This document shows positions 41,970-52,059 of a stretch of DNA of 64,000 nt, piece by piece. The translations under genes and the position numbers were made by a program. Origin of the DNA: Imperialibacter roseus (GTDB lineage Bacteria > Bacteroidota > Bacteroidia > Cytophagales > Cyclobacteriaceae); assembly GCF_032999765.1 (NCBI RefSeq), contig NZ_CP136051.1, positions 310,001-374,000 of the forward strand. Direction: 5' to 3'. The notes under the pieces are model-generated. The model searched no databases, was not told the origin of the DNA, and saw only the letters and a program-made list of their open reading frames with translations. The stretch's first letter is position 1; the number at the start of each line of letters is the position of its first letter.

Positions 41970-43874
41970 TCAGTTGGTCAGTATCAGTTTAAATGTACTT
42001 TTTCTGTTTTGAAAAATGTACTGCACAAAATAAAGACCTTTTGGTAAGTGAGTCAAATCGATTGACCACGGACGCTGGGTATCGGATAATTGCACTGGAA
42101 AAGCTTTTCCTGAAACATCCGCTATGAAAACAGCTTCTGGCTTTTCTGAGAAGTATACTATGCCCTCACTTGGGTTGGGATAAATGGCTAGCTCTTCGAT
42201 GGGCTTTTCATCAAGGCCAGTCACCGACCTGAAAGGCACATTTTCGAATACCGGCCTGATCATCAGGCTTCCATCCGTTCGGTCGTTTTGCACCCAGCCG
42301 TTGCCTACGTTGAAGTAAATTCTGTTGCCAGTGTTGTTGTTCTTATCCAGCCCAATGCCCACAAAGTTGTCGGTATACTGCCGGTAGCCAATGTAGAAGG
42401 TGTCACTCACCACCACAGGTATTTCAAACTTGTAACGCACAAACTGATCAAGCTCCTCTTTGAACTCCACACTCACCCGCTGAAGTGCCAGCAGGGTGGG
42501 GTTGATATTGGTGAGCGTTTTCCAGGCAATGATGTCCAGCGGCTGGCCATCGGCAAACGGTGCTATCCTGGGGAAGTGGATGTCAATCGCTGTGAGCGTG
42601 TCTTGGGACAGAGCCACCACTTTGTACGCCAATTGCCCCCGGCTTTGGTTAATGCCAGCGGCATATTCCGCAGTGCCATCGTCCCAGGCGGTATAGTCTG
42701 AAAATGAAAGACTAATACTTGTGGTGTCGTTGTTTCTATAGTTGATGTTTTCAAAGTAGGTGGTGTCCGCTGTCAGGGGATCAACCCTGCTTATAAGGTA
42801 TTTGTCTCCTGTTTTGAGAAATAAATCCATATTTAGAACGACCGAATCGTTGTCCTGCAAAAATGCTTTGATTGCATCGGTGTCGATGGGCGAACTTGTT
42901 ATTGTTCGCCTTTCAAGGCCCTGGGGTATTGGATCTACTACCTGGTTTTTATCAACTGAAGAAATCAATTGCCCGGTGCTGGCTTCCACAATCTGAATAT
43001 TGTACTCCACAGGTTGCAGCAAAGCATCGAGGTTGAAAAACTCAAATGAGCTTGTGCCTGATAACAGGTCGGCAGCTGACTGAAATTGGCTTGGAGGTAA
43101 GGCGTAAATGCCCTTCAATGGTGATAATGGGGCAGCAGAAAGGGCCCTGTCGAAGTAGGTGTTATTGGAAGGGCTTCGGTTCTGGTTGAGGTAAATGTAG
43201 TCGAGGTGCCAATGATCAAAAGGGCCTGTTTGCTTATTAAAGCTTTCAAACCTGAACCTGAAGCCTTCATGGTAGAATTCCGGCTGTAGAATGGGAATAA
43301 ATTGCTGCGTAAAGTCTTCCCTCAGGTTTTCCTCGCCACCTTTGAGTACCCATTTTGTTACCCAAACGCTATCTCGGCTTAAAAACTGGAGGCGCAGTGA
43401 GTCTTCAGTGTTAGGGATTTCGCCCAGGCCCTTTATTTGCCAGAAGAAGCTCAGGTAAACTGTACTACGCAAATTGGCAGGAATAACCGAGAGGTCAATG
43501 GCTTTGGAGGTGAGGCTATCTGCAGGCCCGACAAAATTAGAAGTTGGGTTGTGGGGGATGCCATTGCTGTTGAGCCCGTCAAATGTGGCTACGCCAAGGG
43601 TAGGAGGGTGTAGCCCCAGCGTGGCATTTACCCATACGTCGTTGCTGCTCACCCACCACTCGCTGCTGGGCTGGCCGCTATAGTTCGAAAAATCATCCCA
43701 AAAGGGGAGCTGAATGGTGTCGTTGGCGTCAAGCGTTCTTCCTGAAGCTGAATACTTGCTACCGGTGGGGAAGGCAATTGGTTTTTGGATGAGCTGGGCA
43801 ATAGCGCCGTGGCTTCCAGCTACAAATGCTGCCAGGAAGAGAATGCCTTGTAGCCATCGCCCTTTTTTTGTCAT
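41970..43874 (-). CDS. Secreted protein with T9SS C-terminal sorting domain
   Basis: A 634-residue exported protein with signal peptide (ILFLAAFVAGSHGAIAQ). The mid part contains a jelly-roll stretch (PFWDDFSNYSGQPSSEWWVS; FESFNKQTGPFDHWHLDYIY) as in carbohydrate-binding or laminin-like domains. The end (LAIYPNPSEGIVYFSEKPEA, then GLYFVQYIFQNRKSTFKLIL) is a type-A sorting domain for secretion through the type IX system. No catalytic motif was seen. Start codon overlaps the PASTA gene's stop by one base; the two are likely cotranscribed. Confidence 0.85.
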   Translation of the reverse strand: MTKKGRWLQGILFLAAFVAGSHGAIAQLIQKPIAFPTGSKYSASGRTLDANDTIQLPFWDDFSNYSGQPSSEWWVSSNDVWVNATLGLHPPTLGVATFDGLNSNGIPHNPTSNFVGPADSLTSKAIDLSVIPANLRSTVYLSFFWQIKGLGEIPNTEDSLRLQFLSRDSVWVTKWVLKGGEENLREDFTQQFIPILQPEFYHEGFRFRFESFNKQTGPFDHWHLDYIYLNQNRSPSNNTYFDRALSAAPLSPLKGIYALPPSQFQSAADLLSGTSSFEFFNLDALLQPVEYNIQIVEASTGQLISSVDKNQVVDPIPQGLERRTITSSPIDTDAIKAFLQDNDSVVLNMDLFLKTGDKYLISRVDPLTADTTYFENINYRNNDTTSISLSFSDYTAWDDGTAEYAAGINQSRGQLAYKVVALSQDTLTAIDIHFPRIAPFADGQPLDIIAWKTLTNINPTLLALQRVSVEFKEELDQFVRYKFEIPVVVSDTFYIGYRQYTDNFVGIGLDKNNNTGNRIYFNVGNGWVQNDRTDGSLMIRPVFENVPFRSVTGLDEKPIEELAIYPNPSEGIVYFSEKPEAVFIADVSGKAFPVQLSDTQRPWSIDLTHLPKGLYFVQYIFQNRKSTFKLILTN

Positions 43875-44704
43875 TAATTGAATCGTTCTGGCTCCGTGCC
43901 TACTATCCAGAGGTCTATGTAGTCGCCTATTTTGATCTTTTTGTCAGCCGAAGGAGATTGTTTAAAAACGGTGCCCAGCGGCATTGACTGTTCCTGGTAG
44001 GTGACTGTGCCGTCAGCACTTTTTACTTCTATCGTCGCTTTGCCATCTTCTTCGTAGTGAACGTCGCCTACCTTCAGGCCCTGTCCAATAACGGAAAATT
44101 CAGCATCTTCATATGTAAGGCCAATTAAAGTTGGGGCATTAAACACCTGGTTGCCGAGCCCGTCGCCTACAATTAGGTCAATTTTGGCTCCTTTTGGCAC
44201 TGAGGCTCCTTCGCTGATAGGCTTGCCCTGATAGAGCTGCTTAAGCACCGCATTTAAGGCCATGTCTGATGCGTAGGTGATTTCTCCCAGCAGAAGGTCA
44301 TAGCTTTTAAGTACTACCTGTGCATTTTTTACCGAGCCATCTACCAGCTGAGGCATCCTTACCTTGGGTGGCTCCTTGGCATTCAATGAGATATATATTT
44401 TTCTATTTTCCTTTACCTTCGAGTTAGGCAGTGGAAACTGCTTGAGCACGGCCAACGGCGGGTATTGCGACGAAAAGCCAGAATCTTTATTGATCTCAAA
44501 ACGCAAATTCCGGTCAGTCAGAAACTCGTCCAGTTCATCCAAAGGAATCCCTTCCAGGTCCGGCACGGTGATGGTCTCTCCATGGTTGGTGGTGTTGGGA
44601 AGATAGACGTAAAAGAACCCGAGCAGGAACACGACGGCTATGGCTACCATCAGGGCCAGCTGGATCAGCACATCTTTCCATGAGTTGAATTGAAAAAGTG
44701 TCAT
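43874..44704 (-). CDS. PASTA-domain membrane protein
   Basis: A 276-residue protein with one N-terminal membrane helix (LIQLALMVAIAVVFLLGFFY) and three PASTA repeats in the periplasm (ETITVPDLEGIPLDELDEFL; PKVRMPQLVDGSVKNAQVVL; NAPTLIGLTYEDAEFSVIGQ). PASTA domains bind muropeptides or beta-lactams. There is no kinase domain. It is next to the D-Ala-D-Ala ligase, 15 bases away, so a role in cell-wall assembly is very likely. Confidence 0.9.
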   Translation of the reverse strand: MTLFQFNSWKDVLIQLALMVAIAVVFLLGFFYVYLPNTTNHGETITVPDLEGIPLDELDEFLTDRNLRFEINKDSGFSSQYPPLAVLKQFPLPNSKVKENRKIYISLNAKEPPKVRMPQLVDGSVKNAQVVLKSYDLLLGEITYASDMALNAVLKQLYQGKPISEGASVPKGAKIDLIVGDGLGNQVFNAPTLIGLTYEDAEFSVIGQGLKVGDVHYEEDGKATIEVKSADGTVTYQEQSMPLGTVFKQSPSADKKIKIGDYIDLWIVGTEPERFN

Positions 44705-44719
44705 TTGCTACAGTTTAGG

Positions 44720-47407
44720 TCAGGCTATTAATTTTTGTCGCAGCATACCGTATGTCAGAATCGCATCAATGAACTCGTAGGGTTTGTAGCCATTGATGGC
44801 CGATTGGTGGAAAATACAGGTAGCGGGTGTCATTCCAGGTAATGAATTAATTTCAATAATAATGGTTTCTACCTTGCCATCCTCATAAATACGTACAAAG
44901 GCGTCGATTCTTGCGTAACCCTCAATGTTTAAAATCTCAGCTACTTTTTCCAGGTCTTTTCTTACCTTTTCACTTACCCTCTTATTTTCTTCAGGTGTTT
45001 TACCAAACCTCGCCGGGGTGATGTTCTGCCCCTCTCCGGCCAGAAACTTCTCTTCGAGTGAAAGCACGTCGCCAGTGGCCAGGGTTTCCGAAGGCTCAAA
45101 CAGCTCATATACTCTGTCGCCGTTATCGTTGATGCTGGTGAGCATGCCGCCTGTGATTTCTAAAAAGTGTGTGGCCCCGTTGCTGTCTATCAAGTCTTCA
45201 AGCAAAAAGTAGCTCTTTTGAGGAAACTCCTCATTGTCCTTCAGCTTGAGTACTTTCTGCTGAGCAGGCAAAAACTCCGGTGTGTCTCTAAACATCATTT
45301 CAGCAAAAGCGCAAAGCTCCTGCTGGTTTCTGATTTTCTTCACAGCAGAACTACACCCATCGTCAGCCGGCTTAGCAATCAGCGGATAGGTGAAGCTCTT
45401 CTCCAGCTCAGCAATTGTTTTGGCAGGATGCGCCAGGTATTCCTCCTTGTAAACAAGCGTGTGATTGGCCACTGAAATGCCATGTTTCATCAGTAGCTCA
45501 TTGGTTTCATATTTGTTGATGGTAATGCGGCTGCTGTCCACGCCCGATCCGTTGTAAGGAATGCCCAGCTTCTCCAGCTCTACCTGCACGGCACCGTCTT
45601 CGCCAGGCCTGCCATGCAAGGCAATAAACACTGCATCCACCAGGCCTGATAAGTCTTCGTAATTGATTCGCTTGTACTTCAAAATAGTGCCCGGAGCATA
45701 GGTGCTGGTAATTGTGCCAGCTTCAGATTTTATTTGCCCAATTACCGGGTGCTCATTTTTGGACGCTGCCGCATGAAGCTTTTCTCTGATATCATCAGCG
45801 TTGTCTTTGAGCATAATATTAACCGGAAGCAGGTAGAGCTCATGGTTTTCTTCGTTGCCAGTGAGAAAAATCGGCACCGGGTGGTATTTTGTGGAGGAGG
45901 CTAACTTTTCAAAAATATTCCTTCCACTTTCCACGCTAATATGCCTCTCCGAAGAGAAACCGCCCATGATCACACCCACATTGATTTTTTTGACCTCTGA
46001 AACAGCCAGAAGCTGGATCTCAGTATCCAACTTTTTGAGCAGCCCTTTCATCTGGTGGATCATTTTGCCGGTTTTTATCCTGGCTGCCAGTGACGTGCGA
46101 ATGATGTAAGTAAGAAACTGCGAAGGGTTAAGCCCTATTTCAGCTGCCTGGTGAAAGAAGAACGACGATGGCAGCATGCCCGACGTCGTATTGGGGTCGT
46201 TGAGGAAAATACCGCCATCCTCGGTGTAGAACCCATCTATGCGGGCGTATACCTGGCAGTGAAGAGCGGTGAAGAGCCTTTCACATTGTTTCCGAATTCG
46301 TTGAATATCACCGTCGGGTAGTTCAATTGGTGTTATTTTCCTGCTGATGCCAGGCAAATACTTGGAGCGGTAGTCGAAAAGGTCTTTGATTTTTCTGATC
46401 TCCGTAGGAGGTAATGCCATCGGCGCACCGTTGTCATTTTCAATAACGATGCACGAAAACTCCCGGCCTTTGATGAAGGCTTCCACCAGCACTGTTTCCT
46501 CAGCGTGCTGACTGGTAAGCTGTATAGTATCTTTTCTTGCGGAAGCCAGCTGGTCGAGTTTCACCCAGAGTTTTTCAGGGTGTGATATCCATTCACCTTC
46601 CATCATCACCGGAAGCCCTATGCCCTCTCTGATGTCTGTCAGTTTTATCAGCTCTTTTCTCTTTTCTTCATCGGGCAGTGCCGCCCACCAGCTCAAATCA
46701 ATCTCTTCAATGAAAAAAGCCCTGTTCATGCCGTCCACAAAGTCTTCCACGGAGTCTTTGTCGATAATGGACACACCAATGGTCGACCCCTGATTGGGCG
46801 CTTTTATCACCAGTGGAAGCTTCAGCTTTGATTTCAAAGAATCGAAGACTGCTTTTTTATTCGCTTCCTTCAGCCACGAGTCTCTGTTAAGCAACTCGTA
46901 AGCGGGCGTAGGAAAGTCATTTTTTTCCAAAAGGTCTTTTTGAACAACTTTATTCACGCCAATGGCCGAAGGCAAAATACCCGAGCCGGAGTAAGGAATA
47001 TTGTACCACTCCAGAAGCCCCTGGATATTGCCGTCTTCACCAAAGGGCCCGTGAAGGGCAAGGAAAGCAAAGTCGATAAGTGTCGGCAGTTCTTCGGGGC
47101 TGACTTTGCGGCCAACATGCGAGGCAGCACTCAGAGCAAGGTTATGGTCCTCGGCCGCCAGCGATTCAATATATACCTGAAAATGATGAGGGCTTGGTGG
47201 AAGCAGCGACACAGGAGGATAGAAGTCCCGAATGGTGCCTTTGTATACGTATTGCCAATTGAGCTCTATGATTTGCCCTAGGCTGTCAATGAAAAAGAGC
47301 ACTGGCTCAAACAATGATTTATTGAGGTTGTCGTAGACTGTACGTCCTCCTGCAAAGGATATTTCTCTTTCCCTGGATTGCCCTCCAAAGAATATTCCTA
47401 CTCTCAT
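44720..47407 (-). CDS. ddl: Tandem D-Ala-D-Ala ligase (two complete ligase units in one chain)
   Basis: An 895-residue protein of two ATP-grasp ligase units. Unit 1 (about 1-450): MRVGIFFGGQSREREISFAG, ALHGPFGEDGNIQGLLEWYN, IPYSGSG, DYRSKYLPG, and a modified metal site IFLNDPNTTSGML. Unit 2 (about 465-895): VGVIMGGFSSERHISVESGR, ALHGRPGEDGAVQVELEKLG, IPYNGSG, EEKFLAGEGQNITPA, and a regular site IIIEINSLPGMTP. Ligases are normally 300-360 residues. Unit 2 keeps the N-x-N/EINSLPG pattern; unit 1 has changed the Glu-Ile-Asn to Asp-Pro-Asn. The usual enzyme is a dimer, so this may be a built-in heterodimer with one catalytic and one structural half. It forms D-Ala-D-Ala for peptidoglycan in the cytosol. 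Confidence 0.85.
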   Translation of the reverse strand: MRVGIFFGGQSREREISFAGGRTVYDNLNKSLFEPVLFFIDSLGQIIELNWQYVYKGTIRDFYPPVSLLPPSPHHFQVYIESLAAEDHNLALSAASHVGRKVSPEELPTLIDFAFLALHGPFGEDGNIQGLLEWYNIPYSGSGILPSAIGVNKVVQKDLLEKNDFPTPAYELLNRDSWLKEANKKAVFDSLKSKLKLPLVIKAPNQGSTIGVSIIDKDSVEDFVDGMNRAFFIEEIDLSWWAALPDEEKRKELIKLTDIREGIGLPVMMEGEWISHPEKLWVKLDQLASARKDTIQLTSQHAEETVLVEAFIKGREFSCIVIENDNGAPMALPPTEIRKIKDLFDYRSKYLPGISRKITPIELPDGDIQRIRKQCERLFTALHCQVYARIDGFYTEDGGIFLNDPNTTSGMLPSSFFFHQAAEIGLNPSQFLTYIIRTSLAARIKTGKMIHQMKGLLKKLDTEIQLLAVSEVKKINVGVIMGGFSSERHISVESGRNIFEKLASSTKYHPVPIFLTGNEENHELYLLPVNIMLKDNADDIREKLHAAASKNEHPVIGQIKSEAGTITSTYAPGTILKYKRINYEDLSGLVDAVFIALHGRPGEDGAVQVELEKLGIPYNGSGVDSSRITINKYETNELLMKHGISVANHTLVYKEEYLAHPAKTIAELEKSFTYPLIAKPADDGCSSAVKKIRNQQELCAFAEMMFRDTPEFLPAQQKVLKLKDNEEFPQKSYFLLEDLIDSNGATHFLEITGGMLTSINDNGDRVYELFEPSETLATGDVLSLEEKFLAGEGQNITPARFGKTPEENKRVSEKVRKDLEKVAEILNIEGYARIDAFVRIYEDGKVETIIIEINSLPGMTPATCIFHQSAINGYKPYEFIDAILTYGMLRQKLIA

Positions 47408-47474
47408 CTTTTAAATTTAATAATTAAAGCGGTCACTGGCGACTTGCAACAAAATTACGCAACCGAAACGATTT

Positions 47475-50400
47475 TCAATGCCTGATAATGACTCTTTGGG
47501 CGGTTACCTTGTCCTTCGTTATTGCTTGGATCAGGTACATGCCATTGGCTTCGTTTACTGTGGTTAGCTGATAAATTTGGTTCAAGGTGTTGGGGTATTC
47601 TTTTTCAAAGTACACCCGGCCTCTCACATCCTGCATTCGTAGCGTCACGGTTTGCCTCTCAGCCAGGCTAAAGGCCACGTTAATTACTTCTTTCGCAGGG
47701 TTAGGAAAGAGCCTGATCAAATCCTCGATAGGGAAAACAGGCGTTGGCTCACCCGACAGATAAAACTCTATGTCGTCTAAATACATATTGTTGCCATTGC
47801 CATTGGTGCCTACAATGGCCACCACCACACTGCTGTATCCGGCATAGGCTGACAAGTCGATTGTTTCTCTTTTCCAGTCTTCGGAAGTTGAGGGAGTCCA
47901 AAAATCTTCGGATTCGGTGATAGCCAGATCACTTCCCCGCTTGTCATATACGACGTCCCTGAAATTGATGCCACAGTCCACGGACACCATTACTCTTAGC
48001 CGCTCCGAACGGTTTTCCCTTTTGGCGTAGGAGAGTTTGAAGGACATTGACGCTTCATCAGCGTCGTCAAGATCCAGCACTTTCGTGGCCAACCAGAACT
48101 CATCACCAAGCACAGTCAGGTCGTAGGAAGTCATCCGGGCTACTTTGTTTCCCTGGCTGAGGCTTTCATCATTTTGAATTTGCCAGGTGCGTCCGTCGGC
48201 GTTTGTAATTCTGTGCAAAAGATTTTCTTCCACGCCCCTGTTCGAAGCAAATGTTTCTCTGAATGGGATCACGTCGGTGGCTGTTTTTATATGAAATAGC
48301 TGGGAGAAGCTGTTGTCGGAGATTCGCTGGTCGGTGTTGCCATTTGGCTGGTCGAGGGCCAATTCAAGCTTATATGTGCCATCTTCCAGGGCGTCAATCT
48401 CCAATGGCACATTGATCGTTTGGCCGGTATTAATGAAGATATTGTTAACCTGCAATTCCTTTGAGCTATTGTTAACCGTGTAGGAAAGCGAAAAGCTGGT
48501 GATGGGTTGCTTCCCAAAATTTTTAACCTCCACCGTTGGCACCGGCTGGTTGATACACGAAATGAAAGAAAGATCAGTTACTTCACTAATGCCAATATCG
48601 TAGTCGGCCAGGTTATTACTCGATATTTTTATGTCGTCAAGAAACAGGTTGTTGCCCAGTCCGTTTTGTCCGATGAAGGCGAGCTGTATTCGGTCGGCTC
48701 CTTTGAAGCTGTTGAGAGCGATAAACGCTTTTTTCCAGTCGGCTGGGCCTGAAGGAATAAACGCTTGTCCGGGTTCTATGTAAGTGGTGGCAAGGTCTTC
48801 GCTAAATCTTTGGAACACAATGTCGTCGTACTCGAAAGTGGCGCCGCAGTCGGTCGACACAGCCACCAGCAGACCGTCCGAATTATTGATACCGTCGTGC
48901 CCGTAGGCGTAGTCGAAATCGATGGTAAGAGAAGGGTATTTTGTCAAATCAATGATGGGAGACAGGAGCATTTCCCAGTCGCCAAATTGTGTCGAGTCAG
49001 CACTGAAGTAGTCAAACTGTATGGCCAGGTTGGTGGCCAAGACCTTCGGTGCCAGCGTGATGGCTGCAAAGGGCTGATCGGGGTTGTCGGCCTTCATGAC
49101 CAATTGAGAACCGTTCTCTTCAAAGGTTTCCAGCATCGGCAGCGAAATTAGTCGCTGGTAGCTGGCGTCTATCGAGACCTTGTTGTTACTGACCTTGTTG
49201 TCTAGTGTCTGGTTGACACTCCCGATTTCAAATGTCGTGGTATATAAGCCGCCCTGCTCAAGCAGTACTTCGTCGAAGGTAACGGTGTAGGCAGCCAGGG
49301 GGGCGAGGTTGGTGGAGATTGTTCTTGAATCCCACTCCAGCCCGTTGATAACAACGCTGACTTCAAATTGCGTGATGATGCTGGTGCCATAGTTTCTCAC
49401 CACTATTTCAGGCATAAACTTGGCGGAGCAGATACCGCCTGCCGGGCTAACGATTGTTTTTATACCCAAATCATTATCCACAAGCGTTGGCGCCACCAGT
49501 GCTGCCGATCCAATGAGGCTCCTCCTTCTGGGACTAAACTCCAGCACGGTTCTCATCCTCTCTTTTTGATCCTTTGTGAAAATATTCATGCACTTGTCGG
49601 GGCTGTAGTCCATGTAGTTCTCAATCATGTCGGTAGACCCACAGCTCGCCTTTGACAACTCGCAGCTGCCTGACGAACTGGCTCTGTCTGCCGCTGGAGT
49701 ATCGGAACAGTAATCGTCTGATCCACAGCCGCCGTCGCCCCAAATATGTCGCAGCCCAAGGTAGTGCCCTATTTCGTGGGTAGCTGTTCGTCCGGTAGAA
49801 AACTCCTTTGCATTGAAGCCCTGGCCAAAGTACTCATAGTCAATGGTGACGCCGTCAGGCAGAAATTTATTAGCAATGTTGGGTTTAAGGCCGATCAGGT
49901 CTGATACCGGGAATTGCGCAAACCCCAACAAGCCCGATTTAAGGTTGGTTACCCATATATTGAGGTATTTGTCGGGCGGCCAATAGCTAACCTTCTGAAG
50001 CAGGTCTTCTTCTCCAATGGCGTAGGAGTCTTTGCCGGCACGAGCCCTTACAATGCCGCTGGTGGGCATGCCCTCAGGGTCTCTTTTGGCTAACGCAAAT
50101 TCTATAAGTGCGTCAGCTGCCACAGGCTTAAATATCTCTCGGGTGTCGGTTGTGTCTGAATTTAATCTCCGGAAGTCCTGGTTGAGTAACTCAATTTGAG
50201 ACAATACCTGCTCCAGCGGAATGTTCGATCCTTCTCCATACGCCTCGCCCTGATGCAATACATGTATCACCACAGGTATGGTGTAAATGGCTTCAGCAGT
50301 TCTGCTACTACTCAACCGAAGCTGACGCTCAGTTTTTTTGGTTTGAACCCACGATTCAAACTCTTTGACAGATTCACCAATAATCGGCCTGTATTTTTCT

Positions 50401-50504
50401 TCGAGTTGTACGGTGCCACACTTTTCCTGTGAAAAGGCCTGGTGGCTAGAGCATAAAAAAATGCAAACAGCAAAGTCTAAAAAAAAGTATAACCTCCTGC
50501 TCAT
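47475..50504 (-). CDS. Secreted M43-type metalloprotease with T9SS sorting domain
   Basis: A 1009-residue exported protein. Zinc motif THEIGHYLGLRH is the HExxHxxGxxH of pappalysin-type (M43) peptidases; it is followed by GDGGCGSDDYCSDTPAADRA, and the Met-turn DMIENYMDYSPDKC. Then two or three copies of a CUB/MAM-like jelly roll (ITSFSLSYTVNNSSKELQV; LAFIGQNGLGNNLFLDDIKI; VVVAIVGTNGNGNNMYLDDI), and the final type-A sorting domain (DLIRLFPNPAKEVINVAFSL). It acts outside the cell. The signal peptide is FLDFAVCIFLCSSHQAFSQ. Confidence 0.9.
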   Translation of the reverse strand: MSRRLYFFLDFAVCIFLCSSHQAFSQEKCGTVQLEEKYRPIIGESVKEFESWVQTKKTERQLRLSSSRTAEAIYTIPVVIHVLHQGEAYGEGSNIPLEQVLSQIELLNQDFRRLNSDTTDTREIFKPVAADALIEFALAKRDPEGMPTSGIVRARAGKDSYAIGEEDLLQKVSYWPPDKYLNIWVTNLKSGLLGFAQFPVSDLIGLKPNIANKFLPDGVTIDYEYFGQGFNAKEFSTGRTATHEIGHYLGLRHIWGDGGCGSDDYCSDTPAADRASSSGSCELSKASCGSTDMIENYMDYSPDKCMNIFTKDQKERMRTVLEFSPRRRSLIGSAALVAPTLVDNDLGIKTIVSPAGGICSAKFMPEIVVRNYGTSIITQFEVSVVINGLEWDSRTISTNLAPLAAYTVTFDEVLLEQGGLYTTTFEIGSVNQTLDNKVSNNKVSIDASYQRLISLPMLETFEENGSQLVMKADNPDQPFAAITLAPKVLATNLAIQFDYFSADSTQFGDWEMLLSPIIDLTKYPSLTIDFDYAYGHDGINNSDGLLVAVSTDCGATFEYDDIVFQRFSEDLATTYIEPGQAFIPSGPADWKKAFIALNSFKGADRIQLAFIGQNGLGNNLFLDDIKISSNNLADYDIGISEVTDLSFISCINQPVPTVEVKNFGKQPITSFSLSYTVNNSSKELQVNNIFINTGQTINVPLEIDALEDGTYKLELALDQPNGNTDQRISDNSFSQLFHIKTATDVIPFRETFASNRGVEENLLHRITNADGRTWQIQNDESLSQGNKVARMTSYDLTVLGDEFWLATKVLDLDDADEASMSFKLSYAKRENRSERLRVMVSVDCGINFRDVVYDKRGSDLAITESEDFWTPSTSEDWKRETIDLSAYAGYSSVVVAIVGTNGNGNNMYLDDIEFYLSGEPTPVFPIEDLIRLFPNPAKEVINVAFSLAERQTVTLRMQDVRGRVYFEKEYPNTLNQIYQLTTVNEANGMYLIQAITKDKVTAQRVIIRH

Positions 50505-50563
50505 TGAGTATGTTAAAAAACGTGGATGAGAGGTAACGAGGTAATGCTATGAAAATTATTTCA

Positions 50564-50830
50564 TCAAACGACAGCCACATTCACGGCCTCCACTTTACTT
50601 ATTTCCGGAACAGCTCTTTTAATCGCCTCTTCTACGCCAGCTTTCAGTGTCATGGCCGACATCGGGCACGACCCGCAGTTGCCAAGCAACTCAAGCTTTG
50701 CCACATGCCCTTCATCAATGCTTAGCAGCTTAACATTTCCACCATCAGCCTCCAGATAAGGTCTGATTGAATCAAGCGCACTTTCTATGCGCTCCATCAA
50801 CGCTATATATTCAGGTGTGTCAGCAATCAT
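50564..50830 (-). CDS. NifU C-terminal-domain protein
   Basis: An 88-residue Fe-S scaffold or carrier: ALDSIRPYLEADGGNVKLLS and the NCGSCPMSAMTLKAGVEEAI motif with Cys52 and Cys55. It makes or carries an Fe-S cluster by homodimerisation. Four bases behind the Mrp gene: a classical Nfu-Mrp pair. Confidence 0.92.
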   Translation of the reverse strand: MIADTPEYIALMERIESALDSIRPYLEADGGNVKLLSIDEGHVAKLELLGNCGSCPMSAMTLKAGVEEAIKRAVPEISKVEAVNVAVV

Positions 50831-50833
50831 TTC

Positions 50834-51931
50834 TTAAACATTAACTTCAACTACTTTCGTTTTTTCTTTGGCGGCATTTCTCATTGCCACCTGCTGAGCC
50901 ACGGCTTGTGCAATGCCATTGAACGCATCAGCCGTTATCCCATCTTTCATTACCGCAGGGTAGCCACTGTCGCCAGACTCTCTGATCGACTGCACCAGCG
51001 GTACCTCACCAAGGAAAGGAGCATTGTTTTTCTCAGCGAAAAGCTTGCCTCCATTCTGGCCGAACAGGTAGTATTTATTGTTCGGAAGTTCCTCAGGAGT
51101 AAAGTACGACATATTTTCAATGATTCCCAGCACGGGCACATTGATCTGAGGCTGCTTAAACATAGAGTATGCCTTTTGAGCATCAGCCAGGGCAACTTTT
51201 TGAGGGGTAGTCACCACCACCGCACCAGTAACAGGCACTGTTTGCACAAGTGTCAGGTGTATGTCGCTGGTTCCCGGAGGAAGGTCAATTAAAAGGTAGT
51301 CGAGCTCTCCCCATTCCGTGTCGCCAATAAACTGCTTGAGCGCTGAGCTGGCCATGGGTCCCCGCCACACCACAGCGTTGTCGGGAGGGGTAAGAAAACC
51401 TATCGATATCAGCTTTACGCCATACTGTTCTATCGGTACAATTACATTCTTTCCATTTTTCTCGATGATGCCGGGCTGCTCATGTTCGCAGTTGAACATA
51501 GTAGGGATGCTGGGCCCGAAAATGTCCGCATCAATAATACCTACGCTGGCACCGCTTCTTGCAAGTGCTACGGCCAGATTGGATGTAACAGTGGATTTAC
51601 CTACTCCACCTTTTCCCGAAGAAATAGCAATGATGTTTTTTACACCAGGTAACAGGGGCGCATTGTTTCTGATCGAAGTAACATTGGAGGTCATCAAAAT
51701 AGAAAGCTCCACAGCCTCTCCGAAATCAGCATAAATCACGTCCTCACACTGACTCCTGATGAGCTCCTTCAAAGGACACGCCGGCGTGGTAAGCTCCACG
51801 GCAAAACTGATCCTGGCGTCACCTACTTCCAGGTTTTTGATCATTCCAAGGGTCACCAGATCTTTCTTCAAATCTGGGTCGTCCACCTTGCTCAACGACT
51901 TTAATACTTGTTCTTTACTGATTTGGGACAT
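50834..51931 (-). CDS. mrp: Mrp/NBP35-type Fe-S carrier ATPase
   Basis: A 365-residue cytosolic P-loop protein; ATG 51931 (MSQISKEQVL) is preferred over an open extension to 51994. The N-terminal MIP18-like domain (VLKSLSKVDDPDLKKDLVTL, TTPACPLK) precedes the deviant Walker A ISSGKGGVGKSTVTSNLAVA (around residues 105-113), then GIIDADIFGPSIP, the Walker B DYLLIDLPPGTSD and VIENMSYF. It inserts or carries [4Fe-4S] clusters. The C-x-x-C in the end part of some homologues is replaced here by other residues (IENMSYFTPEELPNN). Confidence 0.92.
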   Translation of the reverse strand: MSQISKEQVLKSLSKVDDPDLKKDLVTLGMIKNLEVGDARISFAVELTTPACPLKELIRSQCEDVIYADFGEAVELSILMTSNVTSIRNNAPLLPGVKNIIAISSGKGGVGKSTVTSNLAVALARSGASVGIIDADIFGPSIPTMFNCEHEQPGIIEKNGKNVIVPIEQYGVKLISIGFLTPPDNAVVWRGPMASSALKQFIGDTEWGELDYLLIDLPPGTSDIHLTLVQTVPVTGAVVVTTPQKVALADAQKAYSMFKQPQINVPVLGIIENMSYFTPEELPNNKYYLFGQNGGKLFAEKNNAPFLGEVPLVQSIRESGDSGYPAVMKDGITADAFNGIAQAVAQQVAMRNAAKEKTKVVEVNV

Positions 51932-52059
51932 GTAGAAAATGGCTGTTCTGATGCAAAACTGTTGCAAATTAATGCTTATACCAGCATGTAACAATGAGAA
52001 GAACGATAAAGTTGGGATAGCTCAAAGTTTATTGAGCGCATTGGGCTTTCAGAGGCCTT

